A DNA stretch of 64,000 nt from Streptomyces endocoffeicus (GCF_016741935.1 NZ_JAERRG010000022.1:124001-188000), one strand, 5' to 3'; counted from the first letter of the stretch, positions 1 to 9,348 are shown. Made by a program: numbers and translations. Notes: generated from the letters alone by a model not told the origin.

Positions 1-944
1 GAGATGTCGGTCAGTCCGGTCGACGCGGCGGAGACGTTCTGCACCACCATGTCGATGTTGATCTCGGCGTCGGAGATGGTGCGGAAGATGGCCGCGGCCT
101 CACCCGGCTTGTCCGGCACCCCGACGACCGTGACCTTGGCCTCGGACGTGTCGTGCGCGACCCCGGAGATGATCGCCTGCTCCATGCCTTCTTCTCCTTC
201 TCCCGCTTCCGGCCGGTTGCGCACCCAGGTGCCCTGGTGACCGGAGAAAGACGACCGTACGTGAATGGGGATGTTGTACCGGCGCGCGTACTCCACACAG
301 CGCAGGTGCAGCACCTTGGAGCCGCTCGCGGCGAGCTCCAGCATGTCCTCGTACGGAATCTCGTTGATCTTGCGAGCCTTCTTCACCACGCGCGGATCGG
401 ACGTGAAAACGCCGTCCACGTCGGTGTAGATCTCGCACACCTCGGCGTCAAGGGCCGCGGCCAGCGCGACCGCGGTGGTGTCGGAACCGCCCCGGCCGAG
501 GGTGGTGATGTCCTTGCTCTCCTGGGACACGCCCTGGAAGCCCGCGACGATCGCGACCGCGCCGAGTTCGAGGGCGTCACGGATGCGGCCCGGCGTGACG
601 TCGATGATCCGTGCTTTGTTGTGAACCGCGTCGGTGATGACTCCCGCCTGGCTGCCGGTGAACGACAGCGCCTCGTGACCGAGGTTTTTGATCGCCATCG
701 CCAGCAAGGCCATGGAGATCCGCTCTCCCGCGGTCAGCAGCATGTCGAACTCGCGCCCAGTAGGAATCGGGGATACCTGCTCGGCGAGATCGATCAGCTC
801 GTCCGTCGTGTCGCCCATCGCGGAGACCACGACGACCACCTGGTGGCCGTTCTTCTTGGCTTCCACGATTCGCTTGGCGACCCGCTTGATGCCTTCGGCA
901 TCGGCAACGGAGGAGCCTCCGTACTTCTGCACGACAAGGCCCAC
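1..944 (-). CDS. ask: Aspartate kinase, cut at the left edge (C-terminus missing)
   Basis: Phosphorylates L-aspartate, the first step to lysine, threonine, methionine and diaminopimelate. About 314 residues are visible. They begin with the kinase signature VVQKYGGSSVAD, continue with the GGSDTTAVALAAAL loop and the TDVDGVFTSDPR segment, and end inside the first ACT domain (VTVVGVPDKPGEAAAIF). The GTG start is chosen because GAGGAGC lies 5 nt upstream and the family begins at this residue. Actinobacterial aspartate kinases usually run to about 420 residues and often contain an internal start for a beta subunit; that cannot be tested here because the 3' end is outside the window. A possible -10 element (TAGACT, reading leftward, at 982-987) would give a leader of about 30 nt. 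Confidence 0.97.
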   Translation of the reverse strand, partial: MGLVVQKYGGSSVADAEGIKRVAKRIVEAKKNGHQVVVVVSAMGDTTDELIDLAEQVSPIPTGREFDMLLTAGERISMALLAMAIKNLGHEALSFTGSQAGVITDAVHNKARIIDVTPGRIRDALELGAVAIVAGFQGVSQESKDITTLGRGGSDTTAVALAAALDAEVCEIYTDVDGVFTSDPRVVKKARKINEIPYEDMLELAASGSKVLHLRCVEYARRYNIPIHVRSSFSGHQGTWVRNRPEAGEGEEGMEQAIISGVAHDTSEAKVTVVGVPDKPGEAAAIFRTISDAEINIDMVVQNVSAASTGLTDI

Positions 945-1313
945 GTGCGCTCCTCGCAGCTCTCAATAATGCGGTCGGCTCAGTCTAACGAGCGGCCGGA
1001 ATATGCCCTCCCAATATCACATAGCGAGACGAATGCCTCGCAAGTGATCAGGGGAGGACGAGGGGCATCACACGGCGCAACGTCCACACACCCGCGAGAT
1101 CCCCGCATCCCTCCCACCCGCTCAGCGACGAACCCTGCCCGCTTACCGCGGAAGCACACGGGAACGTAACCCAGCTCACAGGATCGGACGGCCTGCCGGA
1201 CCGTCCGGCGGGCCGTCCGGCGGACCGCCAGGCGTGCCGTCCTGGCCGGCCGCTCCGCGGGCCGCGTCGCGGGGCGTCTCGTGGGCCCGCCCCGCGGCCG
1301 TCTCGAGCGTGCC
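945..1313. other. Intergenic region between ask and the DUF5063 gene
   Basis: No gene is supported in these 369 bases; the open frames crossing them have shadow composition. The left third is comparatively AT-rich and holds the presumed ask promoter. The right part (about 1190-1310) is dense in short GC-rich inverted repeats, for example CCGGAC/GTCCGG, which could end transcription of the leftward DUF5063 gene. No poly-T tract follows, as is common in Streptomyces. Confidence 0.5.
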
Positions 1314-1979
1314 TCAGCGCGGTCCCGAGTGCAGGCCGAGCGGTCCCGCGATCTCCGCCGCCATGACCCGGCCGGCCTCCTCCGCGAGCTCCTCGTCACC
1401 GCCCGCACTGCTGTCCGTGTCCAGGCCGTCCAGCTCGTCCAGCGGGCTGTCCAGCCGTACGTGCGCGACCAGCGACTGCAGCGCGCGCAGGGCCGCCGAG
1501 GCGGTCGTCCCCCAGTTGGAGAGGTACGAGAACTGCCACCACCACAGCGCCTCGCTGATCCGGCCCTCGCGGTAGTGCGCCATCCCGTGCCGCAGATCGG
1601 TGACGATCCCGGCCAGGTCGTCGGAGATCCGGCAGGCCACGGGCTGGCTGCGCGGCACGTACGGGTCGAAGACCTCCGAGTAGATGTCCACCGGCTCCAA
1701 CAGCTGGGCGAAGCGCTCACGCAGCTCGTCGACGTCCGGCTCCGGGCCGACGTCCGGTTCGTACCGCTCGTCCGGGACGAAGTCCTCGTGCGCGCCGAGC
1801 CGGCCGCCCGCGAGAAGCAGCTGCGACAGCTCGAGCAGCAGGAACGGCACAGCGCTGTCCGGCTCGTCCCCCTTGGCGACTTCGGTGACCGCGACGATGA
1901 AGCTCTCGATCTGGTCGGAGATCTGGACCGCGAAGTCGTCCGGGTCCGGGTGGGCGTCGTGCAGCGTTGCGTCAGACAT
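1314..1979 (-). CDS. DUF5063 domain protein
   Basis: A 221-residue acidic cytoplasmic protein of unknown function, recognised as the DUF5063 family that follows recR in Streptomyces. No signal peptide or membrane segment is seen. The central part (DVDELRERFAQLLEPVDIYSEVFDPY, then DLRHGMAHYREGRISEALWWWQFSY) is the conserved core and the C-terminal 40 residues are acidic. The start chosen (MSDATLHD) overlaps the recR stop by 8 bp and has GGGAG upstream; the longer open frame would need an implausible 24-bp in-recR extension. Overlap with recR suggests translational coupling and a shared transcript, but no role in repair can be read from the sequence. Confidence 0.85.
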   Translation of the reverse strand: MSDATLHDAHPDPDDFAVQISDQIESFIVAVTEVAKGDEPDSAVPFLLLELSQLLLAGGRLGAHEDFVPDERYEPDVGPEPDVDELRERFAQLLEPVDIYSEVFDPYVPRSQPVACRISDDLAGIVTDLRHGMAHYREGRISEALWWWQFSYLSNWGTTASAALRALQSLVAHVRLDSPLDELDGLDTDSSAGGDEELAEEAGRVMAAEIAGPLGLHSGPR

Positions 1980-2571
1980 CGAGAAGTCTTCTCCCTTCGA
2001 AGGCACGACCCAGCGTGACCTCGTCGGCGTACTCCAGGTCTCCACCGACAGGGAGGCCGCTGGCCAGGCGGGTGACCTTCAAACCCATGGGCTTGATCAT
2101 GCGCGCGAGGTACGTGGCGGTGGCTTCGCCCTCCAGATTCGGATCGGTGGCCAGGATGAGCTCGGTGACCGTACCGTCCGCGAGCCGCGCCAGCAGCTCC
2201 CTGATCCGCAAATCGTCCGGGCCCACGCCCTCGATGGGGCTGATCGCCCCGCCGAGCACGTGATAGCGGCCCCGGAACTCACGCGTCCGCTCGATCGCGA
2301 CAACGTCCTTCGGCTCCTCGACCACGCAGATGACCGCGAGGTCGCGACGGGGGTCCTGGCAGACGCGGCACTGCTCGGCCTCGGCGACGTTCCCGCAGAC
2401 CGCACAGAACCGCACCTTCTCCTTGACCTGCGTCAACGCTTGCGCGAGACGGCGGACATCGGTGGGCTCGGCCTGCAGGATGTGGAAGGCGATCCGCTGC
2501 GCGCTCTTGGGACCGACGCCGGGCAGCCTGCCCAACTCGTCGATGAGGTCCTGGACCACGCCCTCGTACAC
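1972..2571 (-). CDS. recR: Recombination protein RecR
   Basis: RecR works with RecO to load RecA at single-strand gaps. The protein of 199 residues has the N-terminal helix-hairpin-helix (LGRLPGVGPKSAQRIAFHIL), a four-cysteine zinc finger (CAVCG ... CRVC, about residues 55-70), a Toprim domain beginning at VICVVEEPKDVVAIE, and the conserved C-terminus GLPVGGDLEYADEVTLGRA. I chose the GTG giving MYEGVVQDL, the usual family start; an ATG four codons upstream (2583) is possible and neither has a good ribosome site. It is followed with an 8-bp overlap by the DUF5063 gene and preceded by the YbaB/EbfC gene, the widespread dnaX-ebfC-recR order. Confidence 0.96.
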   Translation of the reverse strand: MYEGVVQDLIDELGRLPGVGPKSAQRIAFHILQAEPTDVRRLAQALTQVKEKVRFCAVCGNVAEAEQCRVCQDPRRDLAVICVVEEPKDVVAIERTREFRGRYHVLGGAISPIEGVGPDDLRIRELLARLADGTVTELILATDPNLEGEATATYLARMIKPMGLKVTRLASGLPVGGDLEYADEVTLGRAFEGRRLLDV

Positions 2572-2771
2572 GCCTTCATCCAATCTCGCGCCGACACGCG
2601 GTGGCCGTACTTCACATGAATATTCGGTTGCGCCGTGCCCTCACGGCCAGGGGGCGTCACGCTCTTGCGGCCGGGCCGCCGCGACTCCTACGCGGTCGCC
2701 GCGACTCCTACGGTCGGTCCCGGGGAGCCCGGGAACCCGGGGGACCCGAGACCCTGGGGCACCCGAAGACT

Positions 2772-2805
2772 CCGGAGAACCCGAAGGCCCCGGAGAACCC
2801 GAAGG
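2772..2805. repeat. Two 16-bp direct repeats between ebfC and recR
   Basis: CCGGAGAACCCGAAGG occurs at 2772-2787 and again at 2790-2805, inside a roughly 220-bp spacer between the YbaB/EbfC stop and recR. The whole spacer is built of related CCGGGA/ACCCGG words and is probably non-coding slippage sequence. Confidence 0.7.
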
Positions 2806-3141
2806 TCAGAACGGGAGTCCGGGCATACCGCCCAGCCCCTGGGCGAGCGGGCCGAGCTTCTGCTGCTGGAGCTCCTGCGCGGCGTGGTTGGCGTCACGGA
2901 CGGCCGCGACGACCAGATCCGCGAGGGTCTCCGTGTCCTCAGGATCCACGGCCTTGGGATCGATGACCAGGCCCTGCAACTCACCGGAACCGGTAACGGT
3001 CGCCTTCACCAGGCCACCGCCCGCGGAACCCTCGACGTGGGTGCGGGCCAGCTCCTCCTGGGCCGCGGCGAGGTCCTGCTGCATCTTCTGAGCCTGCTGC
3101 AGCAGTTGCTGCATGTTCGGCTGGCCACCACCGGGGATCAC
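2806..3141 (-). CDS. YbaB/EbfC family nucleoid-associated protein
   Basis: Small DNA-binding protein of 111 residues, dimeric in characterised homologues. The N-terminal helix is coiled-coil-like (NMQQLLQQAQKMQQDLAAAQ), followed by the beta-sheet segment GGLVKATVTGSGELQGLVIDP and a second helix (ETLADLVVAAVRDANHAAQ), ending in the short Gly-rich tail typical of actinobacterial members. It lies between dnaX and recR, the classical context, and reads in the same direction as both. Confidence 0.95.
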   Translation of the reverse strand: MIPGGGQPNMQQLLQQAQKMQQDLAAAQEELARTHVEGSAGGGLVKATVTGSGELQGLVIDPKAVDPEDTETLADLVVAAVRDANHAAQELQQQKLGPLAQGLGGMPGLPF

Positions 3142-3270
3142 GGCTTCGCTCCTGGCGCTCGACAGTCGTTCTCTTCGATAGCCCGAGCCTACGTGCTCCC
3201 AGAGCGCCTTGCTCTACGCCGTACGGAGGAGACGCGGCGACGTGAGACACGGGTGCGGAGCCCATGCCTC

Positions 3271-5979
3271 CTACTCGTTGACGATCTCCTCGATCACCGT
3301 GGCACCGAGCTCGCGGACGATCAGGTCGTGCCCGCTCAGCGCGGTCTCGTCCAGATCCGGATCGTCCTCGGCCGGCATGTCGTCCTCGATCGAGATCCGC
3401 GGCGGCTCGGGCTCCCGGTACACCGCCGCCTCGGGGGGCGGGCCCGCGTCCGCGGAGCCGGGCGGTGCGGAGGACGCGGAGGGCGCGGCCGGGGGTGGGG
3501 AGGCGGGAGCGGGCCGGGGCGCGGACTGGCGGGCCGGGGCGGACTGGCCACCGCCGCCGGGGCCGGGGCCGCTGCCGGAGCCCGGGCCGCTTCCGCCGCC
3601 GAAGCCGCCACCGCCGGTGGCGCCACCGCCACCGGAACCGGAACCCGCACCGCCGCCGCCGTAACTGCTGCCTCCGCCGTAGCCGCCAGGACCGCCCTGG
3701 CCACCGGCGCCACCGAAACCACCCGGACCACCGGCGCCACCGAAACCGCCCGGACCACCTGGGCCGCCGCCCTGCTGTCCGGCGCCGCCCGAGGGGTCGA
3801 CGATCGACTCGATCCGCCACTGCACCCCTATGGCGTCCTGGAGCGCCTGCCGCAGGACGTCCTCGCTGCCGCCGCCCACAAAGCTGTCGCGCGCACCCGC
3901 GTTGGAGAAGCCGAGCTGGAGGGTGGTGCCGTCGAAGCCGGACACCGTCGCGTTCTGGCTCAGCAGGATCCAGGTGAAGCGGCGGCGGTTCTTGACCGCC
4001 TCAAGGATGTCCGGCCACATCTGCCGCACCTGCACGGCGCCCTGCGCCATGCTCGGCGCGCCCGGTGCGGGTGCGGAGGGCGCGGGGCCCGCGGCGGGGG
4101 CAGAAGGCGCGGTCGGGGCGCTCGGGGTGGTCGGCGCGGAGGGCGCCGCCGGTGACTGCGCGGAGGGGCCGCCGCCCTGCCCCGGCGCGGTGGCCGTGGG
4201 CCAGCCGCCGGGCTGCCGCGCGGGCGCCCCGGCGCCCTGTCCACCGCCACCACCAGAGGAACCGCCCGCACCGGACGCGCCGCCGGACGCACCGGACGCG
4301 CCACCGGCACCGGCACCGCCACCGGACGGTCCGCCCGCACCGGAAGCCCCGGAGCCGGGCGCGGATGGGGCGGGCCAGGCTCCGGGCCGCGATCCGCCGC
4401 CCTCGGCGGCCGGGGCCTGGGCCTGGGCCTGGGCACCCGACGGCCACGCTCCGGGCCGCTGCCCGCCACCGTCCTCCGGGGGCGCGGCCGCGGCCGGGGC
4501 ACCGCCCTGCTGTCCACTGTCCACGGCGCCGCCCTGGCCACCGTCCGCGGCAGGCCGCGCCCCGGCAGGCCACCCACCAGGCGCCTCACCACTCCCCGAA
4601 CTCCCCGAACTCTCCGGGGCCTGCCCCTGGCCGGGCCCGCCCCCGGTCATAGCCGCGCGCGCGGCGGCCGGACCGGACGGCCCCCCGGCGGGAGGAGCGA
4701 CCGGAGCGTGAGCGTCGGGCCCCGGTACGTACCCCATGGCGGGCCCGGGCCCCCCGACGCCACCACCGCCGACGCCGGCACCGACACCACCACCGGCTCC
4801 ACCGCCCAGGCCACCCGCGAGGGCCCCGCGCTCCAGCCGCTCCAGCCGCGACTGGACGGACCGCTCATCGTCGAAGGCGGCGGGCAGCAGCACCCGGGCG
4901 CAGATCAGCTCCAGCTGGAGCCGCGGCGAGGTGGCGCCGCGCATCTCCGTTAGACCCTCATTGACCAGGTCCGCCGCGCGGCTCAGCTCGGCGCCGCCGA
5001 AGACCGACGCCTGCGCCTGCATCCGCTCCACCACATCGGCCGGAGCGTCGATGAGCCCCTTCTCCGCCGCGTCCGGCACGGCGGCGAGGATCACCAGATC
5101 GCGCAGCCGCTCCAGCAGGTCGGCGACGAAGCGCCGGGGGTCGTTGCCCCCTTCGATCACGCGGTTGACGACCTCGAACGCCGCCGCCCCGTCGCTCGCC
5201 GCGAAGGCGTCCACGATCGAGTCCAGCAGCGAGCCGTCCGTATAACCGAGCAGCGAGGTCGCCATGGCGTACGTCACGCCGTCGTCGGCCGCGCCCGCGA
5301 GCAGCTGGTCCATCACCGACATCGAATCCCGCACGGACCCGGCCCCGGCCCGCACCACCAGCGGCAGCACCCCGTCCTCGATCGGAATCGCCTCGCGCCC
5401 GCAGACCTCTCCCAGATAGTCGCGGAGCGTCCCGGGCGGCACGAGCCGGAACGGATAGTGGTGGGTACGCGACCGGATCGTGCCGATGACCTTCTCCGGC
5501 TCGGTGGTCGCGAAGATGAACTTGAGGTGCTCCGGGGGCTCCTCGACCACCTTCAGCAGGGCGTTGAACCCCGCCGAGGTGACCATATGGGCCTCGTCGA
5601 TGATGTAGATCTTGTAGCGGCTGGACGCGGGCCCGAAGAACGCCTTCTCCCTCAGCTCACGGGCGTCGTCCACACCACCGTGCGACGCGGCGTCGATCTC
5701 GATCACATCGATCGACCCCGGCCCGTTCCGCGCGAGGTCCTGGCACGACTGGCACTCGCCGCACGGCGCCGGGGTGGGGCCCTTCTCACAGTTCAGACAG
5801 CGGGCCAGGATGCGCGCGCTGGTCGTCTTGCCACACCCGCGGGGACCGCTGAAGAGATACGCGTGATTGACCCGGTTGTTGCGCAGCGCCTGCTGCAGCG
5901 GGCCGGTGACATGCTCCTGCCCGATGACCTCCGCGAAGGTCTCGGGGCGGTAGCGGCGGTACAGCGCGAGGGACGACAC
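3271..5979 (-). CDS. dnaX: DNA polymerase III subunits gamma and tau
   Basis: Clamp-loader ATPase of the replisome, 902 residues. The AAA+ part is well conserved: Walker A GPRGCGKTT at residues 45-53, four zinc cysteines between residues 61 and 79, the IDEAH box near residue 126, and SRTHHYPFRL further on. From about residue 390 the protein becomes a long Gly/Pro/Ala/Ser-rich tail interrupted by a conserved tau segment (MWPDILEAVKNRRRFTWILLSQ). The GTG start giving MSSLALYRRYRP matches the family; a TANNNT element (TATCGT, leftward, 5987-5992) sits 7 nt ahead of it, which suggests a leaderless message. I see no programmed frameshift signal for a separate gamma product. Confidence 0.97.
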   Translation of the reverse strand: MSSLALYRRYRPETFAEVIGQEHVTGPLQQALRNNRVNHAYLFSGPRGCGKTTSARILARCLNCEKGPTPAPCGECQSCQDLARNGPGSIDVIEIDAASHGGVDDARELREKAFFGPASSRYKIYIIDEAHMVTSAGFNALLKVVEEPPEHLKFIFATTEPEKVIGTIRSRTHHYPFRLVPPGTLRDYLGEVCGREAIPIEDGVLPLVVRAGAGSVRDSMSVMDQLLAGAADDGVTYAMATSLLGYTDGSLLDSIVDAFAASDGAAAFEVVNRVIEGGNDPRRFVADLLERLRDLVILAAVPDAAEKGLIDAPADVVERMQAQASVFGGAELSRAADLVNEGLTEMRGATSPRLQLELICARVLLPAAFDDERSVQSRLERLERGALAGGLGGGAGGGVGAGVGGGGVGGPGPAMGYVPGPDAHAPVAPPAGGPSGPAAARAAMTGGGPGQGQAPESSGSSGSGEAPGGWPAGARPAADGGQGGAVDSGQQGGAPAAAAPPEDGGGQRPGAWPSGAQAQAQAPAAEGGGSRPGAWPAPSAPGSGASGAGGPSGGGAGAGGASGASGGASGAGGSSGGGGGQGAGAPARQPGGWPTATAPGQGGGPSAQSPAAPSAPTTPSAPTAPSAPAAGPAPSAPAPGAPSMAQGAVQVRQMWPDILEAVKNRRRFTWILLSQNATVSGFDGTTLQLGFSNAGARDSFVGGGSEDVLRQALQDAIGVQWRIESIVDPSGGAGQQGGGPGGPGGFGGAGGPGGFGGAGGQGGPGGYGGGSSYGGGGAGSGSGGGGATGGGGFGGGSGPGSGSGPGPGGGGQSAPARQSAPRPAPASPPPAAPSASSAPPGSADAGPPPEAAVYREPEPPRISIEDDMPAEDDPDLDETALSGHDLIVRELGATVIEEIVNE

Positions 5980-6058
5980 GCTTACGACGATATCGGGGAC
6001 CACGGACAACGGGCCCACCCCCGCTTCCCCACAGCCCTTCACATCCCCACAGACGCAA

Positions 6059-6156
6059 GGGGCCCCTCACGCACCCGCCAGAGCCCACTTACCCTTGCTG
6101 CCTTCCGGCCCTGGGGGAGTTCGGTGAGATAGCGCCACGTGAGGGGCTGCGCCCCA
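6059..6156 (-). ncRNA. ffs: Signal recognition particle RNA, small bacterial form
   Basis: On the leftward strand a helix with closing arms GCCCCTCACG and CGTGAGGGGC encloses the SRP domain IV core: CCAGGGCCGGAAGGCAGCA followed by AGGGTAA, with the symmetric and asymmetric internal loops and GGAA tetraloop recognised by Ffh. About 98 nt long, the usual size of this RNA in actinobacteria. It lies just upstream of dnaX, its common position in Streptomyces. Exact ends are estimated from the pairing. Confidence 0.93.
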
Positions 6157-6250
6157 CCCTAGCGGATAGACCGGGGTGCGAACGACTCCGCGGGTGCCCC
6201 TCCCGGTCGTGGACCGTTTTCGGCCAGGATTCGGCCGAAGGCCGGTGGGG

Positions 6251-6360
6251 CACAGCCCCGGGGCGGCACCGGTGCGGCACGGCCCCGGGGCAGGGCGGCC
6301 CCGGGGCAGGGCGGCCCCGGGGCAGGGGCGCGGCACAGCCCCGGGACGGGGCGGCACCGG
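6251..6360. repeat. GC-rich imperfect tandem repeats downstream of the MFS gene
   Basis: Units of about 16 bp built on GGGGCAGGGCGGCCCC occur three to four times, flanked by variants containing GCGGCAC. The block lies between the MFS stop codon and the SRP RNA. No gene is supported in it. Confidence 0.7.
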
Positions 6361-6366
6361 CAGGCG

Positions 6367-7809
6367 TCATCCGGTGGCTTCCGGCTCGCGATGGGTGGCG
6401 AGGTACGTCCCGGCGCTGATCACGGGGATCACGGCCAGCACCCACCAGACACGGTGGTAGTCCCCCAGGATCGTCGCGCTGGTCGGCGTCCCCAAGACGG
6501 CCACGAACACGCTGACGCCGAGCAGGGCGCCCAGCTGCCGGAAACTGTTGTTGATCGCGGTGCCGACGCCGAAGCGCTCCGGTGGCAGCGCCTTCGCCGC
6601 GGCGCTGTTGAGAGTGGAGAGGGCCAGGCCGACCCCGATGCCGTTGAGCACGAGGGTGGGAAGCCAGTGCGCGGCCCAGTGCGGTGAGGCGCCGGTGCGC
6701 AGGGCGAGAGCGGCGGCGCCCGCGGCGTAGAAGAGGGCGCCGGTGACGAAGACCGGGCGGTAGCCGAATCGTTCGGCCAGCCGGCCGGCCAGCGGGGCCA
6801 CGAGCGCGGTGACGAGCGCGCTGGGGCTGACGGCCAGTGCGGACTTCAGCACGGAGTAGTGCCAGACGTTCTGGAGGAACAGCAGGCTGGAGAGCAGTAC
6901 GGCGAAGAAGGCCACGGAGAAGACCAGTGTGGCGACGTTGGACGCCTGGAAGTTGCGAATCCGGAACAGGCTCAGGTCGAGTGCCGGCCGTGCGGCGCGC
7001 CGGGACCGGAGGATCAGCACCGGGATCAGGCCGACACCGGCCACAGCGGTCGCCAGGACACGCGGGTCGCCCCACCCCAGGCGCGGGCCGTAGATGACGG
7101 CGAAGCTGAGCAAGGCGGGCGCCGCGGCGCTGATGGCGACGCCGAGGGGGTCGGGGAAGCCTCCGTTCCGGGAGCCGCGGGTCTCGGTCAGCAGGCGCAC
7201 GCCCCAGGCCGCGGTGAGCAGGCAGACGGGAACGTTGAGCAGGAAGACCCAGCGCCAGGTGGTGTATTCGATCAGGAGCGCGCCCAGGGTCGGGCCGATT
7301 GCGGTGGCGACGGCCGCCATGGCACCCCAGGTGCTGATGGCCGCGGCCCGGCGTTCCAGCGGGAAGGCCGGCAGGAGAAGCGCCAATGAGGCCGGAACGA
7401 TGATGGCGCCGAAGACACCTTGGGCCGCCCGTGCGGCGATGAGAACGCCGAGCCCTGGGGCGAGACCGCACAGGGCACTGCTGAGCGCGAAGCCCACGAG
7501 ACCGATCTGGAACAGGCGTTTGCGGCCGTAGGTGTCGGCCAGTTGCCCGGCCGGGATCAGGAACGCGGCGAAGACCAGGGTGTACGCGTTGAGGACCCAT
7601 ACGAGGCGGGTGATCTCGGCGTCGAAGCTGGTGCTGATCGTGTCGAAGGCGACATTCACGATCGTGGTGTCGAGGAAGACGATGAACACGCCGAGGCTGG
7701 TCAGCGCCAGGATGCGGCGGGCGTCCCGGTCCGGTACCGACGGGGCGGAGGCGACCGGGGGCGCCGCTCGCGGAGCGGACGGGATGGGCGGGGTGGACGG
7801 GCTGGACAT
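6367..7809 (-). CDS. MFS drug-efflux-type transporter, DHA2 family
   Basis: Proton-coupled exporter with a predicted 14 membrane segments in 480 residues. After a Pro/Ser-rich N-terminus come the first helix LTSLGVFIVFLDTTIVNVAF (motif D1 of the DHA2 family), the loop motif GQLADTYGRKRLF between helices 2 and 3, and motif C-like GPTLGALLIEYTTWRWVFLLNVP in helix 5. The second ATG is preferred because GAGGAGCC lies 8 nt before it. Substrate cannot be told. No regulator is adjacent; the next gene upstream (acyltransferase) lies about 150 bp away on the same strand. Confidence 0.9.
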   Translation of the reverse strand: MSSPSTPPIPSAPRAAPPVASAPSVPDRDARRILALTSLGVFIVFLDTTIVNVAFDTISTSFDAEITRLVWVLNAYTLVFAAFLIPAGQLADTYGRKRLFQIGLVGFALSSALCGLAPGLGVLIAARAAQGVFGAIIVPASLALLLPAFPLERRAAAISTWGAMAAVATAIGPTLGALLIEYTTWRWVFLLNVPVCLLTAAWGVRLLTETRGSRNGGFPDPLGVAISAAAPALLSFAVIYGPRLGWGDPRVLATAVAGVGLIPVLILRSRRAARPALDLSLFRIRNFQASNVATLVFSVAFFAVLLSSLLFLQNVWHYSVLKSALAVSPSALVTALVAPLAGRLAERFGYRPVFVTGALFYAAGAAALALRTGASPHWAAHWLPTLVLNGIGVGLALSTLNSAAAKALPPERFGVGTAINNSFRQLGALLGVSVFVAVLGTPTSATILGDYHRVWWVLAVIPVISAGTYLATHREPEATG

Positions 7810-7962
7810 CGGCGCGCGGCTCCTCATACGGCGGTCGGGGTCGTCCTCACACGGCTGTGCACGGCTGTTGACGGCTGTACGCAGCGCTCACGGCTGTCGG
7901 GTCCGGCGGCCGCGCACGCCGCGTCGGCAGGGGGCGCGATGGCCGTCCGACGGGGGTACGGG

Positions 7963-9348
7963 TCACCGCCACGAGCCGATGACCAGCGTGAACAACGCGA
8001 TGAAGGCCACCCCCACGAAGATCAGGTACTGCGGGAAGAAACGCCGCCAACGCTGGGTGAGCACGCCGATCAGCGTGAGCACGACGCCGACGCCGACGAT
8101 GCGCTGCCCCCGGGCGGCCGTGGAGCGCAGCACCCACTCGCCCGCGGGGACCCCGGCGCGCCCCGCCTCGGCCGCGTACACCTTGTAGGGGATGCCGCTG
8201 GCGGGCTGGTGCCGTACCGCGCGGGCGCCCTCCGAGCGGATCTCCTTCTGCGCCGTGGTGTGCATACGGGTGGTGGTGAGCGGCTGGGGCAGGTCGACGG
8301 AGGTCCCGGAGTACAGGGCGAGCGCGACCAGACCGCCGGCGACGCTGGCCACGGCGGCGCTCACGGTCAGCCGCAGCCCCGCCCTGGGCGCGGCGACACA
8401 CAGCACGGCGAGGGCGAGCTCCGGCAGCAGCGGCCAGCTCAGCGCCTCGGTGAAGGACCAGGCGGCGACCAGGCCCAGGCCCGTCCAGGACATCGCCAGC
8501 CGGGCGATCCGACGCCGGACCCGGCTGTCACGGGGCCGGCACTCGGCAAGGAGTTCGAGGACCGCCGTGCGGGCGGTGTCGGCGTCGGGGTCCGTCAGCG
8601 GGCGCCCGATCCGCACCCGGACGGCGTGCGGACGCAACCGTCCGCGTTTGGGCAGCAGTTCCGCGGTGCCGGACAGGGCGACGGGCACCACCGGTACACC
8701 GTTGGAGACGGCCAGTTCGACCGCGCCCCGGCGGAACGTGCCCACGCGGCCCGCTCCTCGGGTGCCTTCGGGAAAGACGACGACCGCGTGTCCGGCGCGC
8801 AGCATGGGACCGGCGATGTCCTGGAGGTCGGAGTAACCGCCACCGTGGCGGCGTACGGGAAAGGCGGCGGCCAGCACCGAACACACCAGGCGGCGCACAC
8901 GGTTCCGGAACCAGTAGTCGGCGGCTGCCGCCACGCGGGGAGCACGGGCGACGCCGAGGGCGGCCAGGAGCACTGCCGTGTCCGCGTGCGAGGAGTGGTT
9001 GGCCACCACCACACAACCGCTCTTCGGCAGCTTCCCCTTGACCGTGAGCCCACCGGTGAGGAAGAGGACGGTCCGCCAGAACCGCCGGCGCAGCCACGCC
9101 GCCACCAGAAGTCGGAACGCGGGCCGCGGAGGCCGCCCGGCGGCCCGCGCCGCGCCGGCGGCCTCGTCGGCGGCTCCGCCTGAGACCCCGCCCGAGACCC
9201 CGCCGGGGACCTCGCCGGGAACCTCGCCTGAGAGTCCGCCGTGGACCTCGCCCGAGACCTCGCCGGTAACGAGTCGTCCGGGCCGCGTATCGCCTCCCGT
9301 ATCGCTCCGCACCGTGGATAACGATCCGGTCGGCGCGTCCTTCGTCAT
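7963..9348 (-). CDS. PlsC-type lysophospholipid acyltransferase with a C-terminal membrane domain
   Basis: Predicted to transfer an acyl chain to a glycerophosphate-type acceptor at the membrane. Of 461 residues, the first 75 are a Gly/Val/Ser-rich repeat tail (SGEVPGEVPGGVSGGVSGG). The acyltransferase domain follows with the catalytic block VVVANHSSHADT (NHxxxD) and the acceptor-binding block VVFPEGTRGAGRVGTFRRGA. The last 180 residues hold about four hydrophobic segments not found in simple PlsC enzymes. The ATG overlaps the stop of the cytidylyltransferase gene as ATGA, and GGGAG lies 8 nt upstream. Third gene of the phospholipid cassette. Confidence 0.88.
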   Translation of the reverse strand: MTKDAPTGSLSTVRSDTGGDTRPGRLVTGEVSGEVHGGLSGEVPGEVPGGVSGGVSGGAADEAAGAARAAGRPPRPAFRLLVAAWLRRRFWRTVLFLTGGLTVKGKLPKSGCVVVANHSSHADTAVLLAALGVARAPRVAAAADYWFRNRVRRLVCSVLAAAFPVRRHGGGYSDLQDIAGPMLRAGHAVVVFPEGTRGAGRVGTFRRGAVELAVSNGVPVVPVALSGTAELLPKRGRLRPHAVRVRIGRPLTDPDADTARTAVLELLAECRPRDSRVRRRIARLAMSWTGLGLVAAWSFTEALSWPLLPELALAVLCVAAPRAGLRLTVSAAVASVAGGLVALALYSGTSVDLPQPLTTTRMHTTAQKEIRSEGARAVRHQPASGIPYKVYAAEAGRAGVPAGEWVLRSTAARGQRIVGVGVVLTLIGVLTQRWRRFFPQYLIFVGVAFIALFTLVIGSWR

